NCBI GenBank assembly: GCA_025462725.1
Contig: JAOAPE010000008.1
Location: 1 to 64,000 of the forward strand
Source of the DNA: Terriglobales bacterium
Lineage (GTDB): Bacteria; Acidobacteriota; Terriglobia; Terriglobales; Acidobacteriaceae
Direction: 5' to 3'
DNA: 64,000 nt
Shown: positions 49,729 through 58,297 of the stretch, piece by piece
Layout of the letters: each line of letters starts with the position of its first letter
How positions within the stretch are numbered: the stretch's first letter is position 1
Notes under the pieces: generated by a model
The model's database searches: none
Told to the model about the DNA's origin: nothing
What the model saw: the letters and a program-made list of their open reading frames with translations, nothing else
Program-made: the position numbers and the translations under genes

Positions 49729-50946
49729 TTGGCAACGAACTCTGAAAACCTCCTCACGGTCATCGACGTCGGCAGCGCAAAGACCTGCGTCCTCGTGGGA
49801 GAAACCATCGACGGCTCGCTCCGCTACCGTGGACACGGCATCTCCGAATCCCGCGGCTCGCGCAAAGGTGCCATAGTAGATCTCGAGAAGGCCAGCAGCT
49901 CCATCCACCGCGCCGTGGAAGAAGCTGAAAAGATTGCTGGAGCAACCATCGATCACGCAGTTGTGACCATGGGTGGTCCCCTCGTGCGCGGACTCAACAG
50001 TCGCGGCGGATTAAACCTCGGCAGCCGTCCCCGCGAGATTACCCGCGAAGATGTCCGCCAAGCCAGTGAGCGCGCCCGTTCCGTCGTACTCCCGGCTGAC
50101 CGCGAGATGATGCACCTCCTTCCACAGGAATACATCGTCGATCAACAGTCCAGCATTCGCGATCCTCTCGGCATGATTGGAATGAAGCTCGAAGTCAGCG
50201 TGCACATTGTCACGGCAGGGAAAAGTTCCAGTCAGAATGTTGTTACCGCCGCAAATCGTGCCGGCATTCAGGTTGACGACACCATTTTCGAAGGCCTCGC
50301 CTCGGCCGAAGGCACTCTCAAGTCGGATGAACGCGAACTCGGCATTTGCCTACTCGATATCGGCGCCGGTTCCACTGACCTGATCGTCTACTTCGAAGGC
50401 GCTGTCGCGCACACCGGAGTCGTCCCTATCGGTGGCGACCACTTCACCAATGACGTTGCCGTCGGCCTCCGCACACCACTCATTGAAGCGGAAAAGATCA
50501 AGCGCCTCTTCGGAAACGCTGTTGTCACCAACGTTCCTGAGAGCAATGAGATTGAGGTCCCCGCAGTTGGCGAGCGACCTTCGCGCCTTATGCCACAACG
50601 ATTGCTGAGCGAAATCCTCGAACCGCGCGCGCGTGAACTCTTTGAATATGTTCGCGACAATCTCCGTCAAGGCGGGGTCCTCGAGGCGCTCGGCGCTGGT
50701 TCAGTACTGACCGGAGGCGGCGCGCGTTTGGCGGGACTGATGCCCATCGCCGAATCCGTTCTGCGCTCACCATCCCGCATCGGGCGCCCCGCAACCATCG
50801 CCAAGATGCCGATGGAATTGTCCGATCCCGAATTCGCCACCGCAGTCGGATCCCTTATGTACGCAAACCGTTCGCGTGTCGCCCGTAGCGGCCCCGGACA
50901 AACCGGCTTCGCAGCAAAGTTGAAAGCAATTTTCCAAAGCGCATGA
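49729..50946 (+). CDS. ftsA: Cell division protein FtsA
   Basis: A 405-residue actin-like ATPase that anchors FtsZ to the membrane. It begins MATNSENLLTVIDVGSAKTC, with the phosphate-1 loop, then TMGGPLVRGLNSRGG, the inserted 1C domain and LLDIGAGSTDLIVYFEGA. LTGGGARLAGLMPIAE follows, and the end has the short C-terminal helix (GFAAKLKAIFQ) expected for membrane targeting. The frame stays open back to 49555, but that part translates the palindromic repeats. I therefore prefer the TTG at 49729. This start is uncertain. Confidence 0.93.
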   Translation: MATNSENLLTVIDVGSAKTCVLVGETIDGSLRYRGHGISESRGSRKGAIVDLEKASSSIHRAVEEAEKIAGATIDHAVVTMGGPLVRGLNSRGGLNLGSRPREITREDVRQASERARSVVLPADREMMHLLPQEYIVDQQSSIRDPLGMIGMKLEVSVHIVTAGKSSSQNVVTAANRAGIQVDDTIFEGLASAEGTLKSDERELGICLLDIGAGSTDLIVYFEGAVAHTGVVPIGGDHFTNDVAVGLRTPLIEAEKIKRLFGNAVVTNVPESNEIEVPAVGERPSRLMPQRLLSEILEPRARELFEYVRDNLRQGGVLEALGAGSVLTGGGARLAGLMPIAESVLRSPSRIGRPATIAKMPMELSDPEFATAVGSLMYANRSRVARSGPGQTGFAAKLKAIFQSA

Positions 50947-50994
50947 TTTTTCAAACTGACAGCCGATAGCTGACAGCTAAAAGAGGTTTTTCCA

Positions 50995-52278
50995 ATGACC
51001 AACGACTCCGATATCCGCATCTCCTTCAACGAAGAAGCCCGCAACAACGCCAAGATCAAAGTCATCGGCGTTGGCGGAGGTGGCGGCAACGCCGTTAACC
51101 GCATGATCAACGCGAAAGTCGAAGGCGTTGAATTCGTCGTCGCCAACACTGACTTGCAGGCGCTGCAGATGTCGCAAGCATCGGTAAAGATTCAACTCGG
51201 CGTAAAGCTCACCAGCGGACTCGGCGCTGGCGCGAATCCCGAGATCGGCCGCAAGGCCGCACTCGAGGACGCAGAAAAAATCATCGAAGCCCTCGAAGGC
51301 GCGGACATGGTCTTCGTCACCGCCGGTATGGGTGGCGGCACCGGAACCGGAGCTGCGCCGATCATCGCGTCATTAGCCAGTGAGATGGGCGCACTCACTG
51401 TCGCAGTCGTGACCAAGCCTTTCGGCTTCGAAGGCAAACGACGCCTCTCCCAAGCCGAGCGCGGCCTCGCCGACCTCATCGACTCCGTCGACACAACCAT
51501 CGTCATCCCTAACGAAAAATTGTTAGCTGTCGCGCAGGACGCAGGCTTCTTCGAATCGTTCCGCGTCGCTGACGACATTCTACGCCAGGCAGTGCAGGGA
51601 ATTTCCGACATTATCACCATCCCCGGCATCATCAACCGCGATTTCGCTGACGTGAAAGCCATCATGCAAGGCATGGGATACGCCGTCATGGGCACCGCCA
51701 CCGGCAGAGGCGATCGCCGCGCGCTCGACGCCGCCAACGCCGCCATTGCTTCGCCACTCCTCGAAGCGGGCGCTATCGACGGCGCACGTGGCATCCTCAT
51801 CAACATCACCGGTTCAAGTTCGCTGAAGCTTTCAGAAGTGAACGAAGCGTCTACCATCATCCAGAGCGCCGCCCATGAAGATGCGAACATCATCTTTGGC
51901 GCGGTCCTCGACGAGAAGATGAAGGACGAAGTAAAAATCACCGTCATCGCGACCGGATTCAAAACAAATCAATCGCAAAAGAGCGACCGTTCAGTCACGG
52001 CCGCAGCTGCCGCGATCGGCAAAGAGCGCACCGTTTCGGCATTCATTCCCACCGCCCCGGCGCCCGTCCTCCGTTCCACTCCGCCGATATCGAGTTCGCC
52101 CTCGCGCCCCGCACCGAGCGCTCCGTCAACTAATGAACCGCCAACTCCACGCGCCACCACATCCATCAACCGCGACCCGGCTACGATCTCCAGCCTGAAA
52201 GAAAATATCAAAGCAGACGTCGAGCAGGATGACCTCGATGTGCCCGCCTTCATCCGCAAACGCGGCGAAAGTTCGTAA
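50995..52278 (+). CDS. ftsZ: Cell division protein FtsZ
   Basis: A 427-residue tubulin-family GTPase that forms the division ring. Motifs are [16 protein letters not shown], the tubulin signature [12 protein letters not shown], the T7-type loop [11 protein letters not shown], and a Pro/Ser-rich linker leading to a conserved C-terminal peptide ([11 protein letters not shown]) that binds FtsA. AAAGAGG precedes the ATG. It ends the dcw cluster. It is distinct from the 810-residue tubulin-like protein at 11648-14080. Confidence 0.98.
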   Translation: MTNDSDIRISFNEEARNNAKIKVIGVGGGGGNAVNRMINAKVEGVEFVVANTDLQALQMSQASVKIQLGVKLTSGLGAGANPEIGRKAALEDAEKIIEALEGADMVFVTAGMGGGTGTGAAPIIASLASEMGALTVAVVTKPFGFEGKRRLSQAERGLADLIDSVDTTIVIPNEKLLAVAQDAGFFESFRVADDILRQAVQGISDIITIPGIINRDFADVKAIMQGMGYAVMGTATGRGDRRALDAANAAIASPLLEAGAIDGARGILINITGSSSLKLSEVNEASTIIQSAAHEDANIIFGAVLDEKMKDEVKITVIATGFKTNQSQKSDRSVTAAAAAIGKERTVSAFIPTAPAPVLRSTPPISSSPSRPAPSAPSTNEPPTPRATTSINRDPATISSLKENIKADVEQDDLDVPAFIRKRGESS

Positions 52279-52704
52279 AACGACCAAGGCTCATGAATTG
52301 CACTTCTCATCCTGAGCGAAGCGCAGCGGAGCCGAAGGATCGCTATCAATCCGCTACCCTCGCGCACACGTTCCAGAACGTAAAACCTGAAACCCTCAAT
52401 GCTAAGTGCTTAATGCTAGATGCCGCCTTTTTCTTGCCCTAACCCGCCCCTCCCTCAACTCCATGCAATTCCAGCAACTCCGTCGTAAGTGGCTGCATCC
52501 GTTATAGTTAGAGGTTGGTTACTTGCATGGGTTTTTGTGCACTTAATCATTGCGTTCGCAATGCGAATTCCGTACTATCGCATTACAAACAGCAGCCCCC
52601 CTGCTCGATCCTGTTGGACAAAGCGACAACTTGCGCATCGTCAAATCAGCTTGAGGAATTTCTGGCTGACGCAGGGTAGATTACTAACTGGGACTCTAAG
52701 GTAA
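52279..52704. other. Intergenic region with a dispersed repeat
   Basis: It contains a 24-base repeat (TCATCCTGAGCGAAGCGC and six more bases, 52307-52330) that is identical to 56307-56330, and a low-complexity tract (GCTAAGTGCTTAATGCTAGATG). An ORF at 52489-52704 has no recognisable feature and is not called. The promoter of the next gene is presumably here. Confidence 0.5.
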
Positions 52705-53901
52705 ATGAGCATTCGTCATCATCTTCGCGCTGCCGTCATCATCGTCACCCTATCATTTTCAACAACACTCTTCGCCCGCTCGACGCCAACAAAAACTTCC
52801 GCATCAAAATCCACTTCCACCGCGAAGATCACTGAGAGTGCGAAGACGAAGAAGAAGTTGAGCAAGCATTCTTCGCGGCCACTCGTGAGATCTGCGAAGG
52901 CGAAGAAGCGCACCCGATACTACGAGCATTTCTACACCAGCTCTTTTTCCACGGACAACACTGAAGGCGATGTCACCGCCGGAGAAGATCCCATCGTCCG
53001 CGCTGCCGCCATTGACGCGCTCGGAAACATGAATGGCACCGTTGTTGCCATTGACCCTGAGACCGGACGCATTCTCACCATGGTCAACCAGAAGCTCGCG
53101 CTCTCTGAAGGCGCGCAGCCCTGTTCCACATTCAAAGTCGCCGTCGGACTCGCCGCGCTCAGCGAAGGACTGATCACGAAAGACACGAACGTCCTTCTCG
53201 GCCGACGCACCAAGATGAACCTGACCTACGCGCTGGCGCACTCCAACAACGCATATTTTGAAGAGATGGGTCGCCGTCTCGGATTCGAAAAGGTCAGCTA
53301 CTACGCGCAGCAATTCGGACTCGGCGAACTCGCCGGATACAACATTGAAGGCGAGCACCTCGGCGCATTTCCCAGCGAAGAACTCAGCGCGAAACTCGGC
53401 GGAGTCGGCAAGATGTGCTCCTTCGGCGAAAGCATCTCGCTCACCCCACTGCAACTCGGCGCAATGGTCGCCTCTATCGCCAACAATGGCAGCCTCTATT
53501 ATCTCCAGCACCCCACATCGCAGGATGAGGTACTGAACTTCCATCCCAAACTCAAGCGCACGCTTGACATCGCCACCTACATCCCTGAAGTCACAGAAGG
53601 AATGAACGGCGCTGTCGAATACGGCACAGCTCGCAGCGTGCGATACAACTTCAGCGAAGAGCAGATCCTCGGCAAGACCGGCACCTGCTCCAAAGACGGC
53701 ACCCGCTTTGGATGGTTCGCCTCATACGCCAACACACAGCACGGACGTATCGTCACCGTCGTCTTTCTCCGCGGCGGACGGCCCACCTTCGGCCCCAAAG
53801 CCGCTGAGATCGCCGGACGCATGTACCGTAATCTCTACGACCACAGCTTTTTCGCCGTCAACGCCGCGCCAACGCCCGTGCGTTCAGCAGTCTCGCAATA
53901 A
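52705..53901 (+). CDS. Penicillin-binding transpeptidase-domain protein
   Basis: A 398-residue exported protein. It has a signal peptide (AAVIIVTLSFSTTLFA), a Lys/Ser/Thr-rich low-complexity stretch (residues ~30-75), then a transpeptidase domain. The active-site motifs are PCSTFK (nucleophile Ser near residue 143), HSNN (SxN) and LGKTGTCS (KTGT), followed by MYRNLYD. Unlike ftsI it lacks the dimerisation and PASTA parts. It could be a D,D-transpeptidase or a class D beta-lactamase-like protein. The KTG context and length fit a stand-alone transpeptidase domain. AAGGT precedes the ATG. A terminator follows. Confidence 0.85.
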   Translation: MSIRHHLRAAVIIVTLSFSTTLFARSTPTKTSASKSTSTAKITESAKTKKKLSKHSSRPLVRSAKAKKRTRYYEHFYTSSFSTDNTEGDVTAGEDPIVRAAAIDALGNMNGTVVAIDPETGRILTMVNQKLALSEGAQPCSTFKVAVGLAALSEGLITKDTNVLLGRRTKMNLTYALAHSNNAYFEEMGRRLGFEKVSYYAQQFGLGELAGYNIEGEHLGAFPSEELSAKLGGVGKMCSFGESISLTPLQLGAMVASIANNGSLYYLQHPTSQDEVLNFHPKLKRTLDIATYIPEVTEGMNGAVEYGTARSVRYNFSEEQILGKTGTCSKDGTRFGWFASYANTQHGRIVTVVFLRGGRPTFGPKAAEIAGRMYRNLYDHSFFAVNAAPTPVRSAVSQ

Positions 53902-53918
53902 AGTTCGGCGCAAAATCA

Positions 53919-53945
53919 AAGGCCTCCATCTTGGAGGCCTTTTTC
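53919..53945 (+). terminator. Rho-independent terminator
   Basis: AAGGCCTCCA (53919-53928) pairs with TGGAGGCCTT (53932-53941) around a 3-base loop, and T's continue to 53945. It ends the transpeptidase gene 17 bases after its stop. Confidence 0.9.
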
Positions 53946-53967
53946 TTTGCAGTAATCTTCAATCCAC

Positions 53968-54171
53968 TCACGCTGCCGCAACGTGTCTTTCATCTTTCAA
54001 CAAAGATCGTAACTGCTCTCTCAACTCGGGAGAGTTTTTATGTCCATGTGATTGCACCGCGTGCTGTGTCGCAATTTCCAAAACCTCATCTTCAGTCCCG
54101 GATATCGCCAAGGTGCAGTTTCTATCGCTCGGAAAATCTCTACAATCGATTACCTTTCGTGTATTTGCCAT
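53968..54171 (-). CDS. DUF1059 family small protein
   Basis: A 67-residue protein that matches DUF1059: KVIDCRDFPSDRNCTLAI, GTEDEVLEIATQHAVQSHGH and SPELREQLRSLLKDE. Conserved Cys residues (two near the start) and His/Gly toward the middle suggest metal binding or redox sensitivity, but the function is not established. The start at 54171 has GGAGG eight bases ahead. It lies downstream of the GH133 gene on the same strand (69 bases). Confidence 0.85.
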   Translation of the reverse strand: MANTRKVIDCRDFPSDRNCTLAISGTEDEVLEIATQHAVQSHGHKNSPELREQLRSLLKDERHVAAA

Positions 54172-54240
54172 GTGAAATGCCTCCATGACGAGCCAAGCCG
54201 GAAGTCTAGCAAAATTTTCAGACTCCAGAGCGGCGGGATT

Positions 54241-56235
54241 CTATTTCGCTTTTGCAACTTTCTTCGACGTCGTCTCCGTCTCTACCATCTTCACTGCTCG
54301 CAAAATTTCCGCCACACTCCACGCCTGCGCGATGCACCCACACGCCCGATGCGGCGCGTCACCCTCGAGTATCTCTGACACTGTTCCCAATCCCGCCATT
54401 TGCAGATGCGGCTCAACTCCCGCGAGCAACGCCGCCGCTTTCCTCCGTGCTGTCGCCCCCCTGCCATTCACTTTCAGATACGCCTCAACATACGTCCCCA
54501 GCAGCCACGGCCACACTGTGCCCTGATGATACGCACCATCGCGCGCCCGCTGATCGCCCGCGTATGTTCCAATGTACTTCGGATCTCTCGGCGACAGCGT
54601 CCTCAATCCCATCGGCGTCAGCAGTTCGCGCTCGACGACCTCCATCATCCGCTTCGCTCGTTCCTGCGACAACATCGAGTAATGCAGGCTCACTGCAAAA
54701 ACCTGGTTCGGACGTATTGACGCATCTTTCCCGTCATTCACCACGTCGTACAAACATCCCTCAGCATCGTTCCAAAAAGCTTCTTTAAAACTCTCGCCCG
54801 CCAAGATTGCCATCCGCTCCAATCTCAGCCGCTCGCCCTCATCGCCGGACTTCGCCGCGAACTTTTCCAGCACCCGCAGAGCGTTGTACCAAAGCGCTTG
54901 AATTTCAACCGGCTTGCCCATACGCGGCGTCACTACCCAATCGCCGACCTTTGCGTCCATCCAAGTCAATTGGACTCCGGCGTCACCTGCATGTAGCAGC
55001 CCATCCGCATCCACCCGGATCCCGTACCGCGTCCCTTTCGCGTGCCAGTTGATGATGTCCAGCAACTTCGAATACAACTCGTCTTTCACGAAGGCATCAT
55101 CGCCCGTCGCTTCGCAATACGCGCGGATCGCCTCGAAATACCACAGCGTCGCATCTACAGTGTTGTATTCCGGAGCTTCGCCCGCATCGGGGAAGCGGTT
55201 CGGCAGCATGCCGCAACTGATATGTTTTGAGAACTCGCGCAGAATGCTTTTCGCGATTTCAAATCTTTCCGTCACCAGCGTCAGTCCATTCAGCGCGATC
55301 ATCGTGTCGCGGCCCCAATCGCCGAACCAGTGATATCCCGCGATGACCGTCTTCTGATCGCCTCTATTCACGATGAACTGGTCTGCCGCGATCGCCAGCG
55401 AGCGCCCTAACTCCGAATCTACTGGTGACGTCTTCGCAATCCCGATTCGCCGCTTCACTTCAGCCGCGACCAGCGCACCTGCATCCGCGGCATCGCGCTT
55501 CTTAGTGGACGCAAGTACCTTCGCCGATTGTTCCGCAGTCAATCGGAACGAGAACGCACAGGGATTGAACAAATCCTCTTCGTAATCCAGCCCGCGCTCG
55601 CGCTCCACGGCATATTGAAAATCCCGATACCACTCTCCCGTAGCCGAAACCGCTTCGGCATTGTGCGCAAGGTACAGGGTCGGCATTCCCGCATACGGCG
55701 CGACGGACGCCAAGCCGGGTTCCATTCCCACCTCAGCATTCAGTGCCGAATTCTCATGTGTCGTCCCGTGATAATCGCGGAATGCGATCAGCGGCCTCAA
55801 CTCCAGCCGCACATCCGCATCGTTCTTCAATTTGCTGGCGATCTTGTACTGCACAATCGTCGTGTTCTCGCCGTGCAACATGCAGACGTGCTTTTCTATT
55901 GCAACTCCATCCACCTCATATGTGAATATGGGATACGGCTCCAATCGAAACCGTTTCAAGTAGCAATAGCCTTGTGGGTGCACAACTCCCGGATACTCAT
56001 TACACGAAAGCTCATACCGCCGGCCGCCGATCGTCAGCATCTCTTCGAATTTTGACAACAACACCGCGCGCCCCACAGGCGGATTTATGGCCGCCACCAG
56101 CAACCCGTGATACCGCCGCGTGTTCAACCCGGTGATCGTTGACGACGCATATCCTCCCAGCCCGTTCGTCTCCAGCCACTCACGTGCATACGTCTGCGCC
56201 AGGTCGCCACAAATGTTGTCTTCAATGCTGATCAT
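54241..56235 (-). CDS. Amylo-alpha-1,6-glucosidase (GH133, glycogen-debranching type)
   Basis: A 664-residue cytosolic protein. The N-terminal domain starts [20 protein letters not shown] and HGLLVA, the usual GDE_N motif. The catalytic (alpha/alpha)6 barrel has [66 protein letters not shown] and GTVWPWLLG. It should cleave alpha-1,6 branch stubs in glycogen or related storage polymers. The C-terminus is lysine-rich ([10 protein letters not shown]). It starts with an ATG and no strong ribosome binding site is apparent. Confidence 0.92.
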   Translation of the reverse strand: MISIEDNICGDLAQTYAREWLETNGLGGYASSTITGLNTRRYHGLLVAAINPPVGRAVLLSKFEEMLTIGGRRYELSCNEYPGVVHPQGYCYLKRFRLEPYPIFTYEVDGVAIEKHVCMLHGENTTIVQYKIASKLKNDADVRLELRPLIAFRDYHGTTHENSALNAEVGMEPGLASVAPYAGMPTLYLAHNAEAVSATGEWYRDFQYAVERERGLDYEEDLFNPCAFSFRLTAEQSAKVLASTKKRDAADAGALVAAEVKRRIGIAKTSPVDSELGRSLAIAADQFIVNRGDQKTVIAGYHWFGDWGRDTMIALNGLTLVTERFEIAKSILREFSKHISCGMLPNRFPDAGEAPEYNTVDATLWYFEAIRAYCEATGDDAFVKDELYSKLLDIINWHAKGTRYGIRVDADGLLHAGDAGVQLTWMDAKVGDWVVTPRMGKPVEIQALWYNALRVLEKFAAKSGDEGERLRLERMAILAGESFKEAFWNDAEGCLYDVVNDGKDASIRPNQVFAVSLHYSMLSQERAKRMMEVVERELLTPMGLRTLSPRDPKYIGTYAGDQRARDGAYHQGTVWPWLLGTYVEAYLKVNGRGATARRKAAALLAGVEPHLQMAGLGTVSEILEGDAPHRACGCIAQAWSVAEILRAVKMVETETTSKKVAKAK

Positions 56236-56584
56236 TTATCGTTAGGCGATTGTAGCCCTCGAAAAGTCAACCGCCTTTCTTTTTCATCGGTTTGATGTGC
56301 GAATTGTCATCCTGAGCGAAGCGCAGCGGAGGATATATGCATTTTCAATCTGCCGCGAAGCGGCACCGGCTCTAAACGCCGGAGGCGCAAAAGGGAATAG
56401 CCCACCGCGCAACCGGAGCCCCGACAAGCGTAGCTTGCGGGCGTGGGTAAACGTGGGTTCAGACGCAAATAGGCCCGAGCGCCAGCGGCGCGACACGCCT
56501 CGGTGCCTAGGTAGGAATACTGGGTCTGTGCAAAAATAATGTTCAGCCACTCGCACAACCGTGCATCTAACAAGCTGGATATCT
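56236..56584. other. Intergenic region with dispersed repeats
   Basis: It holds the second copy of the 24-base repeat (56307-56330) and a GC-rich stretch to about 56520 with small inverted repeats (GCGCCAGCGGCGC). No coding region is supported although weak ORFs exist. Confidence 0.5.
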
Positions 56585-56953
56585 ATGCCACATAACGGGA
56601 AACCAAAAGTCCTCGTCGCCGACGACGAGCGCGTCATCGCTGACACGCTCGCCATCATTCTCAACCAGCACGGATACGATGCCTCTGCCGTTTACACCGG
56701 CACCGCCGCCGTCGAGCGCGCACGTAGTGTGCGCCCGGACCTGGTCATCAGCGACGTGATCATGCCTGACATGAACGGCATTGACGCCGCCATAAAGATC
56801 CGCGGCATGCTGCCCAACTGCAAGATTTTGTTGTTCTCAGGACAGGCCGCCACCGCGGACCTCCTAGAATCCGCCCGCCAGCAGGGACACGAATTCGAGA
56901 TCCTCGCCAAACCTGTCCACCCGCAAGATTTGCTAGCCAAACTCCGCAGCTAA
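56585..56953 (+). CDS. Single-domain response regulator
   Basis: A 122-residue receiver domain: KVLVADDERVIADTLAIIL (acidic pocket), VISDVIMPDMNGIDAA with the phospho-acceptor Asp near residue 58, ILLFSGQ (the Thr/Ser switch position) and LAKPVHPQDLLAKL (conserved Lys-Pro). No output domain and no adjacent histidine kinase. It probably acts as a CheY-like or phosphorelay intermediate. The ATG at 56585 is used; the frame is open 8 codons upstream. Confidence 0.9.
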   Translation: MPHNGKPKVLVADDERVIADTLAIILNQHGYDASAVYTGTAAVERARSVRPDLVISDVIMPDMNGIDAAIKIRGMLPNCKILLFSGQAATADLLESARQQGHEFEILAKPVHPQDLLAKLRS

Positions 56954-57008
56954 ATTATTTCTAAATTCCGATTGCTTCGAGGGGCCGACTTCAGTAGGAC
57001 ACTGTAAC

Positions 57009-57061
57009 AGGGCACGACTTTAGTCGTGCCCTAACATTCATTTAGATAAGGGCTTCAGCCC
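57009..57061. repeat. Palindromic intergenic repeats
   Basis: AGGGCACGACT (57009-57019) is the perfect complement of 57022-57032 across TT, an 11-bp hairpin. A second unit GGGCT-TC-AGCCC is at 57050-57061. They match the palindromes between ftsQ and ftsA. The gap runs 56954-57262. Confidence 0.8.
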
Positions 57062-57211
57062 CTGCACCCATTCTGGTGTGAATTGTCCTCCAGAGCGCCT
57101 TTTTATTTCGGCGAATGATCTTGCGCTTAGCGGCGACACCGCTGGCTCAGCAACAGAATAAATTGTGGAGGGTTTTTCATTCCGAACGCAGCGAGGAATT
57201 GCTCTTGATCT

Positions 57212-57258
57212 TACAAACTACAAACTACAAACTACGAACCACTAGTCACTACCCACTA
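57212..57258. repeat. Low-complexity ACTA-rich tract
   Basis: ACAAACTACAAACTACAAAC and then variants with CACTA repeat irregularly up to four bases before the recR stop. A related tract (ACGACCTACGACCTACGATC) lies at 57954-57973 before ybaB. These look like short-unit expansions, not genes. Confidence 0.6.
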
Positions 57259-57262
57259 ACCA

Positions 57263-57862
57263 CTAGAGTTCCCGTCGCCCCTCAATCGCCTTCGACATCG
57301 TCACTTCATCCGCATACTCAATGTCGCTTCCCGCGGGGATACCCGTCGCAATCCGGGTGACCTTTACTCCAGTCCGCTTCAACAGCTTCGTCAGGTAGTG
57401 CGCCGTCGCTTCGCCTTCGACTGTAGGATTCGTCGCGAGGATCAATTCATCCACGTCGCCATTCTCCACACGCTTCGTCAGCGCGGATATCCGCAGATGC
57501 TCCGGTCCCACGCCGTGCAGTGGAGATATCGCACCATGCAGGACGTGATAGACGCCGTTGTAACTGCGCGTCTTCTCGACGGAGTTTATGTTTGTCGGCT
57601 CTTCCACAACGCAAATGAGCCGCTGGTTCCGAGACTCGTTGCTGCAGTACACGCACGGATCAACGTCAGTGATGTTGTTGCAGATGGAGCAGAGATGAAG
57701 GCTAGCCTTTACTTCATGGATCGCGCCAGCGAGTAAATCCGCATCTTCATCACTCGAACGCAGGATGTGGAACGCCAATCGTTGCGCGCTCTTGCTGCCG
57801 ATCCCCGGCAACTTCTTCAACTCGTCAATGAGTCGAGCCATCGGCTCGGCAAACTTCGTCAA
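57263..57862 (-). CDS. recR: Recombination mediator RecR
   Basis: A 199-residue RecR, which works with RecO and RecF in loading RecA at gaps. An N-terminal helix-hairpin-helix ([17 protein letters not shown]), a C4 zinc finger (CSICNN ... DPCVYC) and a Toprim domain ([24 protein letters not shown]) are present. The start is a TTG at 57862 with GAGGCG ahead. This restores the conserved [11 protein letters not shown]. The ATG at 57841 would lose it. It is the last gene of dnaX-ybaB-recR. Confidence 0.95.
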   Translation of the reverse strand: MTKFAEPMARLIDELKKLPGIGSKSAQRLAFHILRSSDEDADLLAGAIHEVKASLHLCSICNNITDVDPCVYCSNESRNQRLICVVEEPTNINSVEKTRSYNGVYHVLHGAISPLHGVGPEHLRISALTKRVENGDVDELILATNPTVEGEATAHYLTKLLKRTGVKVTRIATGIPAGSDIEYADEVTMSKAIEGRREL

Positions 57863-57971
57863 TTCACGCCTCGATTACTCAACTCGTGCTTGGAGCTTAC
57901 AAAAACAAAGACTTGAAAGAAGATAGCCGTACTGTCACTATGAACTACAAACAACGACCTACGACCTACGA

Positions 57972-58283
57972 TCAGATCGGTAATCCCATCCCGCCCAGCA
58001 TGCCGCCCACACTCGCTTGCATCGCGTCATCAATCTTGCGGCTGGCCTCATTCACGGCTGCGGTGATCAGGTCCTGCAGCATTTCAATATCACCCGACTG
58101 CACCGCCTCCGGCTCGATCTTCACTTCCAGCAAGCGCTTCTGTCCGTTCATCTTCACGTTTACCGTGCCGCCGCCGGAACTCGCTTCCACGATGGTCCTC
58201 TGCATCTGCGCTTGCAACTCCTGCGTCTGCTGTTGCGCCTTCACGATCAGCTCTTGAAATTGTTTCGGATCAAAGTTGCCCAT
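57972..58283 (-). CDS. ybaB: YbaB/EbfC nucleoid-associated protein
   Basis: A 103-residue DNA-binding protein of the YbaB/EbfC family: FDPKQFQELIVKAQQQTQEL, VEASSGGGTVNVKMNGQKRL and MLQDLITAAVNEASRKIDD. Dimers bind DNA and help organise the nucleoid. AGGAG lies ahead of the ATG. It begins 14 bases after dnaX and precedes recR by about 110 bases, the usual order. Confidence 0.95.
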   Translation of the reverse strand: MGNFDPKQFQELIVKAQQQTQELQAQMQRTIVEASSGGGTVNVKMNGQKRLLEVKIEPEAVQSGDIEMLQDLITAAVNEASRKIDDAMQASVGGMLGGMGLPI

Positions 58284-58297
58284 GGAAAACTCCTGCT

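Noticed and set aside
52489-52704. 71-residue ORF before the transpeptidase gene
   Set aside because: It has no motif or ribosome binding site, and the frame ends directly at the next start codon.
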